Shown here in pieces: positions 1 through 9,071 of a stretch of 64,000 bases of DNA. This DNA is from Patescibacteria group bacterium (GTDB lineage: Bacteria > Patescibacteriota > Patescibacteriia > 2-12-FULL-60-25): positions 1-64,000 of the forward strand of contig JAGOUY010000011.1 in assembly GCA_018061025.1 (NCBI GenBank), in the 5' to 3' direction. Positions within the stretch are counted from its first letter, which is position 1; every line of letters starts with the position of its first letter. The position numbers and the translations under genes were made by a program. The notes under the pieces were generated by a model. The model worked only from the letters and a program-made list of their open reading frames with translations, searched no databases and was not told the origin of the DNA.

Positions 1-97
1 TTGCAATGAGGGCATCTGGGGTGGGACATGACCCCAAGAGTGCCGGAAAAAGCTTGTGTGGATACATTTCATCAATGCAGGCTTCATCAAACCTCAC
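1..97 (-). other. possible 5' end of a leftward CDS leaving the window
   Basis: Read on the minus strand from a GTG at 97, the frame stays open to the window edge for 32 codons (VRFDEACIDEMYPHKLF... and on). Its amphipathic composition is protein-like and a weak GTGGG lies a few bases upstream. It would diverge from tRNA-Glu. I do not recognise the product and the stretch is short, so this may be chance. Confidence 0.2.
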
Positions 98-140
98 TTT
101 TCACCCACAGGGGATGCAACAGTGCGATCTGCTCTCTATC

Positions 141-169
141 TTGACCATTTCTCGAAAAACCGATATTCT
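141..169 (+). promoter_or_regulatory. promoter of tRNA-Glu
   Basis: A TTGACC -35 box (141-146), a 17-base spacer and a TATTCT -10 box (164-169) stand 12 bases before the mature tRNA 5' end, which is the expected geometry for a sigma-70-type tRNA promoter. Confidence 0.6.
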
Positions 170-181
170 CGTGGCGCTTAC

Positions 182-256
182 GGCTCCTTCGTCTATCGGT
201 TAGGACAGCGGCTTTTCAAGCCGTTAAGAGGGGTTCGACTCCCCTAGGAGCTACCA
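182..256 (+). tRNA. tRNA-Glu (anticodon UUC)
   Basis: The sequence folds as a full cloverleaf. The acceptor stem GGCTCCT/AGGAGCT has a terminal G-U pair. The anticodon arm has the loop TTTTCAA (anticodon TTC), the T arm is AGGGG-TTCGACT-CCCCT, and the CCA end is encoded (254-256). The first acceptor pair is G-U rather than G-C, which may be a trace of the 3' half having been replaced by an integrating element. The serine recombinase gene ends inside the tRNA on the opposite strand. Confidence 0.95.
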
Positions 257-1778
257 AAGAAGAAACATCGTCACCCGACGGTGTTTTTTCGTTCTCAAGT
301 GCCTGATTTAATTCATAAACAAGAGATAAGTCGTCGGTTCGACAATTTTTTCCATCGAACGTAAGCCCATTAGGACAGGTCGAACCCTGGTATTGCAGAC
401 GAATCTCATACTCGGCCATGAGCCATGCTTTAGCGGCATTCGTCACGAAGGCAAGACAATGTGAAAGGGCTTTTTCCATATCAAGTTCTTCCGACCAACC
501 AACTTGGAGCTGTGCCCGCTTTTGTGCGATACGTGCGTTTACGAGGCGCTTCTGCTCTTCAAATTCGGCATCCGTATACTTTTCTGCCCGATGAAGATCA
601 AAAATACGCTGGCGTTCCTCCTCCATTTTTTGGATCTCCTTATTAATCTTGGCATTCTTGCTGTCAAAGTGTTGGTAGTTTGATTTCCATACGTCCATGA
701 CCGTTTCCCTGAAGAGGGCTAGGTATTCGGACTTTGGCGTAATTTCTTTTAAGAACTCTACAAACGACTGCTCAAACGTTTCCTTGGGGATTGAACGGGA
801 GATTAAGCATTTGAGTCTGCCATGGTGATGGTAGTAAGGATACTTAACTCCTCGTCGACCGGTAGAGTAGCTGCCCGTGATTGGCTCGCGACATTCACTG
901 CATTTCACGAAAGACCGTAGAGGGAAAAGAGGGTTATTCGCTGAACGTGGCGTGATAGAGGCTGACACGCCATCCACGATGCCTTGGCAGTTGTTAAAAA
1001 GACTTTCAGATATGATTGGCTCAAACTTCCCTTGCACTACCTCGTCAAATGCCTCGATACGACCGCAGTAGATGGGGTTATGGATGATCTTTTCAACGAG
1101 CTGAAAAGAGGGTGATTTACCATTTTTCGTCACCAAGCCTCTCGCCGTGAGGAGCTCGGCAATGGCTCGATACGTGTATATACCTTTTGAATATTCTTCA
1201 AAGGCAAGACGAATGAGCGGCGCGGTGGCAGGGTCAGGGGCGATGTTCGTTCCTTTACCGTTTGTAGGCTTGTGGTAGCCGATAGGAGATGGCCAAACCC
1301 AGATGCCTTCGCGCATGCGAGCCTGCATACCACTCTTACAGCGTTCGCGACGGTTGTTGTTATCAAATTCCGCAAAAACAGACAGCATCCCTTCCATAGC
1401 TCTACCCATTGAACTCTCATCAAACGTTTCTGTTGCAGACCGAAGCTCGGTACCCGCTCGCCTAAGCAGGTTCCGAACAACGACATGGTCATCTTGATTG
1501 CGAGCAAAACGGTCGATCTTATAGACAATGAACTGGTGAACACGGCCTTTGTTCTTCGTACAGAACGCAATCGCCTTTGTAAATTCTGTTCGGTCAACCG
1601 TCTTAGCTGATTCACCCATCTCTACAAATACCTTGAGAACTTTTAGTCCGTTGCGTGCGGCATATTCCTGACAGAGCCGTTCCTGATTTTCCAAGCTCGT
1701 ACCCTCGACCTGTTCCTTCGAGGATACACGGCAATAGATAAGACAGGTATTCGGTTCGGAGGCTGTTGGTGTTGGCAT
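216..1778 (-). CDS. large serine recombinase / integrase
   Basis: This 520-residue protein has the large serine recombinase layout. An N-terminal resolvase catalytic domain carries YCRVSSKEQ with the nucleophile Ser19, and further in the active-site arginines (YKIDRFARN). A recombinase domain follows at about 175-280 (GIYTYRAIAELLTARG, NPIYCGRIE), then a zinc ribbon (VKCSECREPI ... LKCLI) and a coiled coil rich in E/K/R near residues 375-425. It cuts and rejoins DNA through a phosphoserine link and most likely inserts and excises this element. The gene converges on tRNA-Glu, and its last dozen codons (ending GVEPLLTA) are the reverse complement of tRNA sequence, so the C-terminus would change on excision. 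The small gene just upstream is probably co-transcribed. Confidence 0.92.
   Translation of the reverse strand: MPTPTASEPNTCLIYCRVSSKEQVEGTSLENQERLCQEYAARNGLKVLKVFVEMGESAKTVDRTEFTKAIAFCTKNKGRVHQFIVYKIDRFARNQDDHVVVRNLLRRAGTELRSATETFDESSMGRAMEGMLSVFAEFDNNNRRERCKSGMQARMREGIWVWPSPIGYHKPTNGKGTNIAPDPATAPLIRLAFEEYSKGIYTYRAIAELLTARGLVTKNGKSPSFQLVEKIIHNPIYCGRIEAFDEVVQGKFEPIISESLFNNCQGIVDGVSASITPRSANNPLFPLRSFVKCSECREPITGSYSTGRRGVKYPYYHHHGRLKCLISRSIPKETFEQSFVEFLKEITPKSEYLALFRETVMDVWKSNYQHFDSKNAKINKEIQKMEEERQRIFDLHRAEKYTDAEFEEQKRLVNARIAQKRAQLQVGWSEELDMEKALSHCLAFVTNAAKAWLMAEYEIRLQYQGSTCPNGLTFDGKNCRTDDLSLVYELNQALENEKTPSGDDVSSLVAPRGVEPLLTA
265..289 (+). terminator. intrinsic terminator after tRNA-Glu
   Basis: An 8-bp stem ACATCGTC/GACGGTGT with one G-U pair and an ACCC loop is followed by six T (284-289). 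It lies inside the 3' end of the opposing recombinase gene, so it belongs to the element side of the junction. Confidence 0.7.
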
Positions 1779-1797
1779 ATTATTTGAAGATATACGA

Positions 1798-1977
1798 TTA
1801 ATCCGGGCTTGGATAGATAACCAAAGGGGAAACCGTCGAACCGGTCTGTTTATTCAAGTAATCATCTAGTGAAATCTTGGCGAGGACGTAGACCGCCTCT
1901 CTGATTCTAAACATCTCTTCATCCGGTATGTCTGCAAGTCTCGGATCTGTACTGCGACATTCATCGAGGGTAAGCAT
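1798..1977 (-). CDS. small protein upstream of the recombinase
   Basis: A 59-residue acidic-then-neutral protein starting MLTLDECRSTDPRLADIP. I chose the ATG at 1977 because it lies 10 bases after the stop of the primase gene; longer reading frames run inside that gene. It ends 19 bases before the recombinase start, in the same direction, which fits a primase-small protein-recombinase operon. No family is recognised. Its middle (EEMFRIREAVYVLAKISLDDYL) predicts as a helix, so a small regulator or recombination directionality factor is possible but not shown. Confidence 0.55.
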   Translation of the reverse strand: MLTLDECRSTDPRLADIPDEEMFRIREAVYVLAKISLDDYLNKQTGSTVSPLVIYPSPD

Positions 1978-1987
1978 ATGCACGGTG

Positions 1988-4471
1988 CTATTTTTTACTG
2001 TCAGTAGCGTCAATACCGTCAGCGACACTACTTGATGGCAGCAGAGATGAAATCTCCTTAGGAGAGAGGATTTTTGGTGATTCCTCTTGGGTATTCGCCG
2101 AGGATTCAGGCTCATCGTGTTTGGTTTTTATGCGCTCTATAATGAGTAGGCGCTCACCGCCTGTGTTTCTTCGACGAGTGATATGAAATCCAAAGTGTCC
2201 CAGATCCGAGGAGATAATGTTCAGTTTTTGAGATAACCAATTTGCTGATTTGGGGAACTCGTCCTCCCAATCTTTCTGAGTGCTACTGGTAGAGCGGAGC
2301 AAATGGAAGAGTTTTGTCGCAGTCGTCTCTAGCCGTTCTCCCTCTTGAATAATCTCTCTTAAGAGTCTCATGAGAACTACTGCCAACGGACTCTGTTCAA
2401 CCGCTTCTTTCGACTGCCGACTTACGTTCTTAGCATAAGCCTTCATGAATGGCTCAGCATCCCCAAAGAGGGCTACGGAGACTGAGCGTCCCCAGAGATC
2501 AAAATCAGCCAGTCGTGCGAGGTTATCGCGTGGAACATCTGGGAGGGCGGCTAGAGCCTTTGACATGGTATCGAAGAGAGCGCCGAGAATTTTTGGCAGC
2601 AGACTAAGCCGTTCCTTTCTCAGCTCTGCATCAGATTTTCTTACGCTATCTTCGATTCGCTCAATCTCTATCAAGACCGAGCGGTCAAGGAGATCAGGGG
2701 TTTTTACTGGATTATTTATGCCGTTGATGACTAAGCAGCGCTGAAAGGTCATGACGCTAAGATCTGTGTTTTCGTATAACTTGCGGACTGAGAAGCTGTC
2801 ACCAGTAACGACTTTTGAGAGCGCATCGGAGACCTCTTGGTTGATAGAGGAAACGTTGTCGAATGGGACGAGCCAGCTGCTATTGAAGTTTACGGCAAGA
2901 TCCCTCAAGTCCTTCGTGAGGTGTACCGATGTCACCTCGGATGGGTCAACGAGAATCTTTATAAGAGCCATGGCAGAAGTTTTTGCCGCCCCTTTTGGCC
3001 CATGGATGATCAAGGCAGGATGGGGAATATCGGAAATGAAGCAGGCTGTGAGTGCGGCGATCAGAAGGAGCCTATCATCCTCATCCTTGACGTTGATGAA
3101 GCGAAAAATATCGTTAATATCTCCTCCCATCTCCGGCCTGCATTGCTCAGCTGTTAGCCTATTTGTAATCAGAGGAATGTCTGTATTGGCCATAATTTGC
3201 CATCCCTTCGCATCAATTTTGACGCATTCGCCTGCTTCATTCGCAAGGTCGTAGTAGTACGCCTCACCCTCTTTTGCTACACGTAGACACGGCTTTATCA
3301 GCTCGCCCTTACGCCTTGCATGTGCTGAGAGCTGCGACATCGCTTCTTTAACCTTGTTATCCGTGAGAGGTACCCCGGTCACCTCAAAGAACAGGTCGCG
3401 GTAAAGATCCCCCAGTTCCGGCGACGTTGAAGAGATGAGTTTGGAAGAATCGCCGACTTTAATACGCACGAAGCCATCCCGCTTAGCATCGCGGAAAAAG
3501 GACACCTCATATTTTTTAAGAAAGTCTCTAAAAAACTTGCCGCCACTGCGCTTTTTTTGTGCCTGGGTATTCTCATCTTTACGCCCCGTTAATTCGCGTA
3601 TCTTTATACTTTCAAAAATAGTGCGAAGCTCTTTTTCGCTCATCGGTGGGCTGTTTTGCTCGTTCCATTCTACAAACTCATCCCACCCCAGGGTATCGAA
3701 CTCTTCAGTTTCCAACCTGGAAAATATAAGGCCAACAACCCTGGTAGCTGAGTCGTTACGCCCCCCTTCTGATACGCCATCAAGCAGCTCTAATAAGGGC
3801 TTCTTGTTTTGAGCGTTGCCCGCTTCTGCAAGCCAGTCCGGACAAGGAGCGATCAACTCTGTATCAAGCCCAAGAGACCACTCATACTGCTCTCCAGAGG
3901 CGTGAAGCGACGGCGGTGCGACGACGAAGCCGCCATCGCCGCGTATATCAATTCCTTTACGTGGGGAGTTACTTGCATTGGGTATAACTTGGTTCTTTGG
4001 GTGTTTGTAGTAGTAGTGCCAGCCTCCACCACCTGTTTTTGAAATGAGAGTTGGTGGAAGGTCGATGTTGTCGATTGACCCGCCGTGGCGTGGGTCAATA
4101 TCAACAACGATGATTCCAGACAATTTGCCTGTGACAATACCTACTCGTGCATCTGGCCACAGCTTCCACCAGTTATGTAGATCTTGCTCGGTGGGAAGGT
4201 TTGTTTGGTACGGCTGCCATTTAATGAGTGGTTTTTTCCACCCCTTACTGATCGAATCCAAGCCAATTGGGATCGTGGACCAACCGTGGGAAAGATAGAG
4301 GAGCGCGTGCTCAAGCGAGCCGTTGCCGTACGCAGAGTCATCTCGATGATTCATGGCGTTTGCTTGTTGAGCTTCAACAGCTTGTACCGCATGCTTTGGT
4401 TGTTCGACGGGAGCAGAATTGATTGGTGACCCCACTGTTTGTTCCGATGGGGTTTTTGTTTCATTGTTCAT
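1988..4471 (-). CDS. primase-polymerase / helicase fusion replication protein
   Basis: The 827-residue protein has an N-terminal bifunctional DNA primase/polymerase (prim-pol) domain at about 50-210. It shows the metal-binding VVDIDP (122-127), the nucleotide-binding GGGGWHYYY (near 147-155) and DIRGDGGFVVAPPS (about 175-188). The C-terminal half is an SF3/D5-like ATPase with Walker A GPKGAAKTS near 491-499, a Walker B-like LVPFDNVS and an arginine-finger stretch LLDRSVLIEIERI. It probably primes and unwinds DNA for replication of the element when excised, as in plasmids and satellites. The ATG at 4471 is chosen over an upstream ATG at 4531, which adds only a poor extension. There is no clear Shine-Dalgarno site. 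Confidence 0.85.
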   Translation of the reverse strand: MNNETKTPSEQTVGSPINSAPVEQPKHAVQAVEAQQANAMNHRDDSAYGNGSLEHALLYLSHGWSTIPIGLDSISKGWKKPLIKWQPYQTNLPTEQDLHNWWKLWPDARVGIVTGKLSGIIVVDIDPRHGGSIDNIDLPPTLISKTGGGGWHYYYKHPKNQVIPNASNSPRKGIDIRGDGGFVVAPPSLHASGEQYEWSLGLDTELIAPCPDWLAEAGNAQNKKPLLELLDGVSEGGRNDSATRVVGLIFSRLETEEFDTLGWDEFVEWNEQNSPPMSEKELRTIFESIKIRELTGRKDENTQAQKKRSGGKFFRDFLKKYEVSFFRDAKRDGFVRIKVGDSSKLISSTSPELGDLYRDLFFEVTGVPLTDNKVKEAMSQLSAHARRKGELIKPCLRVAKEGEAYYYDLANEAGECVKIDAKGWQIMANTDIPLITNRLTAEQCRPEMGGDINDIFRFINVKDEDDRLLLIAALTACFISDIPHPALIIHGPKGAAKTSAMALIKILVDPSEVTSVHLTKDLRDLAVNFNSSWLVPFDNVSSINQEVSDALSKVVTGDSFSVRKLYENTDLSVMTFQRCLVINGINNPVKTPDLLDRSVLIEIERIEDSVRKSDAELRKERLSLLPKILGALFDTMSKALAALPDVPRDNLARLADFDLWGRSVSVALFGDAEPFMKAYAKNVSRQSKEAVEQSPLAVVLMRLLREIIQEGERLETTATKLFHLLRSTSSTQKDWEDEFPKSANWLSQKLNIISSDLGHFGFHITRRRNTGGERLLIIERIKTKHDEPESSANTQEESPKILSPKEISSLLPSSSVADGIDATDSKK

Positions 4472-4657
4472 ATGAAGAATAAAAGAATAAAAAACACAGA
4501 CCCGTAGGTCTGCGTGCATCCACTCTAGCATCCGCGACGCTTCATCTCTGTCGCATGCGCTCTCACATAGATGGCATAACTGAAAAACCTATAAATAATA
4601 GGCTTTCAAGATAGCCTATGGTGGAAAATTGTTTCCGAAACGTTTAGGAAATATTTC

Positions 4658-5347
4658 CTAGCACTTGTCCACCACCATGCGTCGATGGTTACCAATTGAC
4701 TCTACAGCGATGGCTATACCCACTTCTTGGAAGATCTTATTCAGGTTATTTATCTGTGTTTGAACTGACTTTGCCGACCTACTGCCAACCACTCGACTAA
4801 TGTTATCCAGCGTATGGTCATTCCCGGTTGTTAACCAACGATCTTGACCTTTTCTTTCATATTTATCTTCCCAAAGAAACTCAAAAATCTTTCGGCGGAC
4901 GCCAGTTCGTCCGATACTTACATCACCATCCTGATCGTTTTTATCACGAAAATTAACCACCCCGCCTGCATAGGTATACGTTTTGAGCGATAAGGGAACC
5001 CGGACTCCTCTTGTAGTCGTAGCTAGACCAGTTGGGGTATATGAATGACCCTGGAGCTTCGAGAGGAAAGAGCCCAACTTCTCTGTTGATGAATTCAAGA
5101 TTTCTATACTGCTTGAGTCGAGCAGTCTGAATTCGCCAATCACTGGCTTCCTAGCAGCCTCACCCTCCACAGGTATCTTCTCTTCCTTAAGGCTTGAGAG
5201 TAATGCGTTTAGGGTGTCAGTATCTGGAATATGCCTCTTATTGAGTGAGTTGATCTGAACCTTAATCGGGCTCTCGTAGCCATGGGTAACCTTTCGTATT
5301 TTCATTATCTCCTTAAGGAGATAAACATAGGCTTTTTGATTGTCCAT
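4658..5347 (-). CDS. hypothetical protein with C-terminal winged-helix-like part
   Basis: This 229-residue protein is not recognised. The N-terminal third looks helical (KAYVYLLKEIMKIRKV; TLNALLSSLKEEK). The C-terminal third contains GVRRKIFEFLWEDKYE followed by LDNISRVVGSRSAKSVQTQINNLNK, a pattern seen in winged-helix DNA-binding domains (recognition helix followed by wing). It lies between the replication protein and a zinc-ribbon gene on the same strand, so a role in element replication or copy control is plausible. Its sequence ends in a short basic tail (HRRMVVDKC). Confidence 0.6.
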   Translation of the reverse strand: MDNQKAYVYLLKEIMKIRKVTHGYESPIKVQINSLNKRHIPDTDTLNALLSSLKEEKIPVEGEAARKPVIGEFRLLDSSSIEILNSSTEKLGSFLSKLQGHSYTPTGLATTTRGVRVPLSLKTYTYAGGVVNFRDKNDQDGDVSIGRTGVRRKIFEFLWEDKYERKGQDRWLTTGNDHTLDNISRVVGSRSAKSVQTQINNLNKIFQEVGIAIAVESIGNHRRMVVDKC

Positions 5348-5441
5348 ACCGGGAGTCCGATGAGTTTATTAAAAAAATGTAGTTTTATGGAGTAACAGCA
5401 TAGAAACAGAACTCCTTCTTCCGTTCTCCGCTCTTTGTGAT

Positions 5442-6020
5442 TCATCTTTGCCTAAATCTTGTGACTTTTTCCTTCCCTAGCCTCCTCACCATCCGTAAAA
5501 CGGACGCAGCTTTTCTTGTGTAACGCCCATTATAGACCACACGCCTCACATTCGTCTGCTTGTCGCGTAACTTCATATGCTGCCTGAACTTACGAAACAA
5601 AGGATTCCCATGACCGTCACGGGTTGATTGGTATGCGAGGTTGAAACAATCACGACAAGCCACCCTGCCAAGACGACTAATTTGCAGCTTGTTCCGCCGC
5701 GAGGAACATGACGGACAGAGTAGGTATAACCTATCTCCATACGTCACCGTAACCGTTTCAAGCCTTACATTTTGGTGAGTTGATCCATGCAAGGAAGGAT
5801 AGGAAAGATCAAGCGTAACCGCTCCTTCCTCTTTATGGTTGATGCGATACCAGCCTTCTGGCTTGAGCGATGCCTCGTCCAACCAGAAAACGCCCTCCGT
5901 ATTGCGATCACGGTGCAAAATATTGCGGCCTAACTCAGAAATAGAAAAACTGCGGAAGTCCTCAACGAGACGCTTCACGGGTCTTGTTTCGGTTTGCACG
6001 GCATTCAGCTCCATACCCAT
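5442..6020 (-). CDS. zinc-ribbon protein of unknown function
   Basis: The 192-residue protein has a central zinc ribbon with CPSC at about residue 101 and CRDC about 22 residues later, followed by FNLAYQSTRDGHGNP. This CPxC...CRxC..LAYxSQ pattern occurs in many uncharacterised proteobacterial and phage/plasmid proteins. The C-terminus is very basic (GKEKVTRFRQR). The role is unknown; nucleic-acid binding is likely from the ribbon and charge. It begins at the ATG at 6020; a second ATG two codons later is equally possible. The next 228 bases up to 6249 separate the leftward and rightward gene sets and should hold divergent promoters. Confidence 0.65.
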   Translation of the reverse strand: MGMELNAVQTETRPVKRLVEDFRSFSISELGRNILHRDRNTEGVFWLDEASLKPEGWYRINHKEEGAVTLDLSYPSLHGSTHQNVRLETVTVTYGDRLYLLCPSCSSRRNKLQISRLGRVACRDCFNLAYQSTRDGHGNPLFRKFRQHMKLRDKQTNVRRVVYNGRYTRKAASVLRMVRRLGKEKVTRFRQR

Positions 6021-6248
6021 ATAGTATCACAAAACAAGCCATTTTTAAGCAAAATAGCCCCATTCATCCATACCTCCTACTCACGTTCCCCCGGCCATTA
6101 AGTCGAACCACTCCCGCCACCCCCTTTTTGCATACGTTTTCTTTTTCACCCTGCCATCGCTTCGTACCGCATACGTCTTTTCGGTGCTCGCCGTCTTCGC
6201 TTAAGCGTTGTCGGCCACGAGTTCCTTTTGTTTTTATTCATCTCATCT

Positions 6249-6590
6249 ATGCCAACAGAAACTCAAACCCAAGAAGCTCATTCCCCTGACGCCACAAGCA
6301 ACTGGAAAGGGAGCATGACAACACGGCAAAAAGTAGAAGATCAGATCCGTGAACGCTTTGGCGAGGAAGCGGCTGCCACGTATAACCCGTTTTTGAACTG
6401 TTTTCCCTTCCGCCTCTGGCTCAAGAAAGGCTTCGTCGTAAAGAAGGGAGAGAAAGCTCTTAAATCCATCACCTTTGTTGAGAAGAAAGACGCGCAGGGG
6501 CACGTCATCGGAAAATACCCAAAGAAAGTGTTCCTTTTCTTTAAGTCTCAAGTTAAACCTATGAAAGACTCATCTCCAAATACGCTATGA
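6249..6590 (+). CDS. ArdC N-terminal-like protein
   Basis: The 113-residue protein contains NPFLNCFPFRLWLKKGF followed by VVKKGEKALKSITFVEKK. This resembles the N-terminal single-stranded-DNA-binding domain of ArdC antirestriction proteins, whose usual form is NxxG or NP...GGxVRKGEKG...V. The C-terminal metallopeptidase domain of full-length ArdC (about 300 residues) is absent, so this is the short form often found on mobile elements. It could shield incoming DNA or act as a replication accessory. The ATG at 6249 is used; a TTG 21 bases upstream is less likely. Its stop overlaps the next start in ATGA, showing translational coupling. Confidence 0.6.
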   Translation: MPTETQTQEAHSPDATSNWKGSMTTRQKVEDQIRERFGEEAAATYNPFLNCFPFRLWLKKGFVVKKGEKALKSITFVEKKDAQGHVIGKYPKKVFLFFKSQVKPMKDSSPNTL

Positions 6591-6766
6591 GCCCCAATGA
6601 CCATAGCCTAAGCCTGCAAATAGACATGGAAGAGTATCAGTCGAAAGAAAAGCTGCGCACACAGCGTACCTGCCGCCATCGCTTCTATCGCACGCACCTC
6701 TGCGACTTCGAGAACGACAGACTCATCGACATAGCCGAGTGTACTCGCTGCGGCTTACAATCTTAA
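6587..6766 (+). CDS. small Cys/His-rich protein
   Basis: A 59-residue protein starts in the ATGA overlap with the ArdC-like gene. It has TCRHRFYRTHLCDF and a C-terminal CTRCGLQS, so four cysteines and histidines could bind one zinc ion. The tight coupling, the absence of stops and the Cys/His pattern support a real gene. The function is unknown. It ends 13 bases before the next gene, so the three genes from 6249 to 7490 look like one operon. Confidence 0.6.
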   Translation: MSPNDHSLSLQIDMEEYQSKEKLRTQRTCRHRFYRTHLCDFENDRLIDIAECTRCGLQS

Positions 6767-6779
6767 CCAATAATATAAT

Positions 6780-7490
6780 ATGAATCCATCATCCGTAGCT
6801 CTCACTACGCCCATTCACGAACTCCACACAGCATCCCTCCAGAACCAGGCCTCGCTTGTTTCACCGATTACGTCAGTCGATTCAATCGTCAAAGCATGGG
6901 ATTCGTTCAAGGAGCTGAAGTTCAGGTTGCTTAACGAGACCGATTTCGCCACGATCAGAGGCGAAAGATACGCAAAGAAGTCTACGTTCAGAAAGTTGGC
7001 GTTAGCCTTTGGTATTAGCGTGGAAATTGTTCGTGAAGATCACATCACATTCAAAGACTCGACGGCTTTCCTTCTCACCGCTCGCGCATCAAGCCCAAAT
7101 GGACGCTTCATGTCCGCCGTCGGGAGCTGTCATACCGATGAGAAGAAGTTCTCTAAGGCTTCGGATGCTCGCGCCGTGGCACAGACTCGGGCAACAAATC
7201 GCTGTATCGCAGACCTCATAGGTTGGGCAGCTCCGTCTGCCGAAGAGATTATCGGTGAAGAGGTTGAACCGCCTCACCGGGAATTGCCTCAAGGAAGACA
7301 ACGTGAAGAAGAATCAGGTGAAACTAAGAATGCCATGACCGAGCGACAACGCAGTCTTCTCGTATCTCTAATAAACCAAAAGGTCATAGATCCCGAAGAA
7401 CGCGAGGTCGCCCTTAGCGTTATCGACTCCTACTCAAAGGAGGATGCGAGCCAAGTCATATCTAGCTACCTCGAACCTCAGTCAGCTTAA
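6780..7490 (+). CDS. putative single-strand-annealing-like recombination protein
   Basis: The 236-residue protein has a conserved-looking core: YAKKSTFRKLALAFGISVEI, then LLTARASSPNGRFMSAVGSC and ARAVAQTRATNRCIADLIG. I know this layout from uncharacterised archaeal-viral and CPR-element proteins, and it recalls the start of Rad52/Erf-type annealing proteins (a YxxG/AxxR..NR helix after a beta hairpin). The C-terminal 60 residues (MTERQRSLLVSLINQK...) look like a separate helical module. Placement between an ArdC-like gene and a helicase agrees with a recombination role. The family assignment is inference only. Confidence 0.45.
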   Translation: MNPSSVALTTPIHELHTASLQNQASLVSPITSVDSIVKAWDSFKELKFRLLNETDFATIRGERYAKKSTFRKLALAFGISVEIVREDHITFKDSTAFLLTARASSPNGRFMSAVGSCHTDEKKFSKASDARAVAQTRATNRCIADLIGWAAPSAEEIIGEEVEPPHRELPQGRQREEESGETKNAMTERQRSLLVSLINQKVIDPEEREVALSVIDSYSKEDASQVISSYLEPQSA

Positions 7491-7563
7491 ACAACTCAAC
7501 CATGAACAACCGGCGGGGTAACGGATAACCCTTACTCCGCCTTTCCATTCTCGTTCAATATCT

Positions 7564-9036
7564 ATGTTCTTTTTATTCATACTCGCCTTTGTTGCTGTCT
7601 GGGCTGTCTGCTCAACCATGAACGGGGAGCAGCAATCGCCGAAGCGTACACAGTCACCCGTCATAAGAGATGCTAAGCGTCTCGCATTGGAAAGAGCCAT
7701 AAGAAATATTGCAGGCAAGGACATAGCGAAAGAAAAGATGAACGCGTTAACCATCGAAGCGCCTAGCATTCTCATCACCGCCCGAGCTGGAGCGGGCAAG
7801 AGTACGACGATAGCGATTAAAGTTGCGCTAGCCATTCATACAGGCATAAAACCACAACACACGCTTTCACTTTGCTTTAATCGCTCTGCTGCCCTCGAAC
7901 TTGGAAGAAGAATTGCAACGTATGGAGTGAACGATGCACCAACAGCTACGTTCCATTCCTTAGCGTTCGCCCTTGTTCGTTCTCGACAAGGTGTATTAAT
8001 CTTTGGTGAACAACAGCACGCTCTCATGCGTGAGCTGATTACCGGCAAAACGGAGAAGCGCGGGAAGGAAGCAGGGGTAGACCCTATAGATGAACTCATC
8101 ATTGATGTCCTGACGTTCATCTCATCGGTAAAACACAAAGGCTTGAGCGTGAGTGAAGTATGGGCAAGGTGTGAAGGCCTCGGTGATCTTGCAACGCAGG
8201 TAGCAAGCCTCTATGCCGCCTATACGAACCACCTCAGTACGCATGGCTTAATGGATTTTGATGATTTGATCGCTAACGCTACGGTTAAACTGCGAGCTTT
8301 GCCACGCCTTCCCGTGATACGGCTAAACGGGAACGCATGCGATCTCAATGCGCTTAGGTTGGTGAGCATTGATGAATGCCAAGACCTTTCTCCCGCTTTC
8401 TTTCACCTCATACAAGCACTAAGGGACAGAAACTCCTCTATGGGTGTATATGCTGTTGGTGATGCTTGGCAAAGTATTAACTCCTTTGCTGGTTCAAGTT
8501 TGGAATACTTTAACCATTTTGAGCGCTACTTCCCTCAAGCAGTACGATCAAGTCTCTTAACCAACTATCGTAGTTGTAGAGCTATCGTAGATACTTCAAA
8601 TAAGTGGATGAAAGGTTTAGGAGAAGGTGGCGTTGCTATCAAGGAAGGAGGAAGCGTGGAACATGTGAAAATATCATGTAGGGGTATAGGGGGAGTTTCT
8701 GTCCATGAGACGTTGAAAGAGTTGGTTGCGCGTGAACGAGGTCGATCTGTTCTTGTGTTAGCCAGAAGAAATATTTGCCATGGGAGGGATCTGACGGTCT
8801 GGCAGGCGGAGCTATCATGTCTTCATCCGAACGTACGCGTTTCGAGTATTCACAAAAGCAAAGGCGGAGAAGCCGACGTTGTCTTGTTCTTAAAGGAGCC
8901 TGACACAGGAGCAAGCCGTTTGGCTTGTTTAAACAGCTTGCTGGGGCTTACGGATGAGGAGACGGAAGCAGAGGAACGGAGGCTCGAGTACGTAGCACTT
9001 ACGAGGGCGAGGCTAAAGCTCGTGATTATCGAATGA
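7564..9036 (+). CDS. UvrD/Rep-family SF1 helicase, compact
   Basis: The 490-residue protein carries the SF1A motifs in order: ILITARAGAGKSTT (Walker A), LCFNRSAALELG (Ia), MDFDDLIANA, SIDECQDLSP (II), VYAVGDAWQSINSFAG (III), LTNYRS (IV), SSIHKSKGGEADVV (V) and YVALTRARLKLVI (VI). It is shorter than UvrD or PcrA (about 720), with reduced 1B and 2B subdomains. Motif Ia and the Q-motif region suggest DNA translocation from a single strand. The first 18 residues (MFFLFILAFVAVWAVCST) are hydrophobic; if the start is instead the ATG at 7618, this segment is lost and the enzyme is soluble. Confidence 0.85.
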   Translation: MFFLFILAFVAVWAVCSTMNGEQQSPKRTQSPVIRDAKRLALERAIRNIAGKDIAKEKMNALTIEAPSILITARAGAGKSTTIAIKVALAIHTGIKPQHTLSLCFNRSAALELGRRIATYGVNDAPTATFHSLAFALVRSRQGVLIFGEQQHALMRELITGKTEKRGKEAGVDPIDELIIDVLTFISSVKHKGLSVSEVWARCEGLGDLATQVASLYAAYTNHLSTHGLMDFDDLIANATVKLRALPRLPVIRLNGNACDLNALRLVSIDECQDLSPAFFHLIQALRDRNSSMGVYAVGDAWQSINSFAGSSLEYFNHFERYFPQAVRSSLLTNYRSCRAIVDTSNKWMKGLGEGGVAIKEGGSVEHVKISCRGIGGVSVHETLKELVARERGRSVLVLARRNICHGRDLTVWQAELSCLHPNVRVSSIHKSKGGEADVVLFLKEPDTGASRLACLNSLLGLTDEETEAEERRLEYVALTRARLKLVIIE

Positions 9037-9071
9037 ATACCTTATAGGCAGGTACCTATGAGGTTTTCTTT

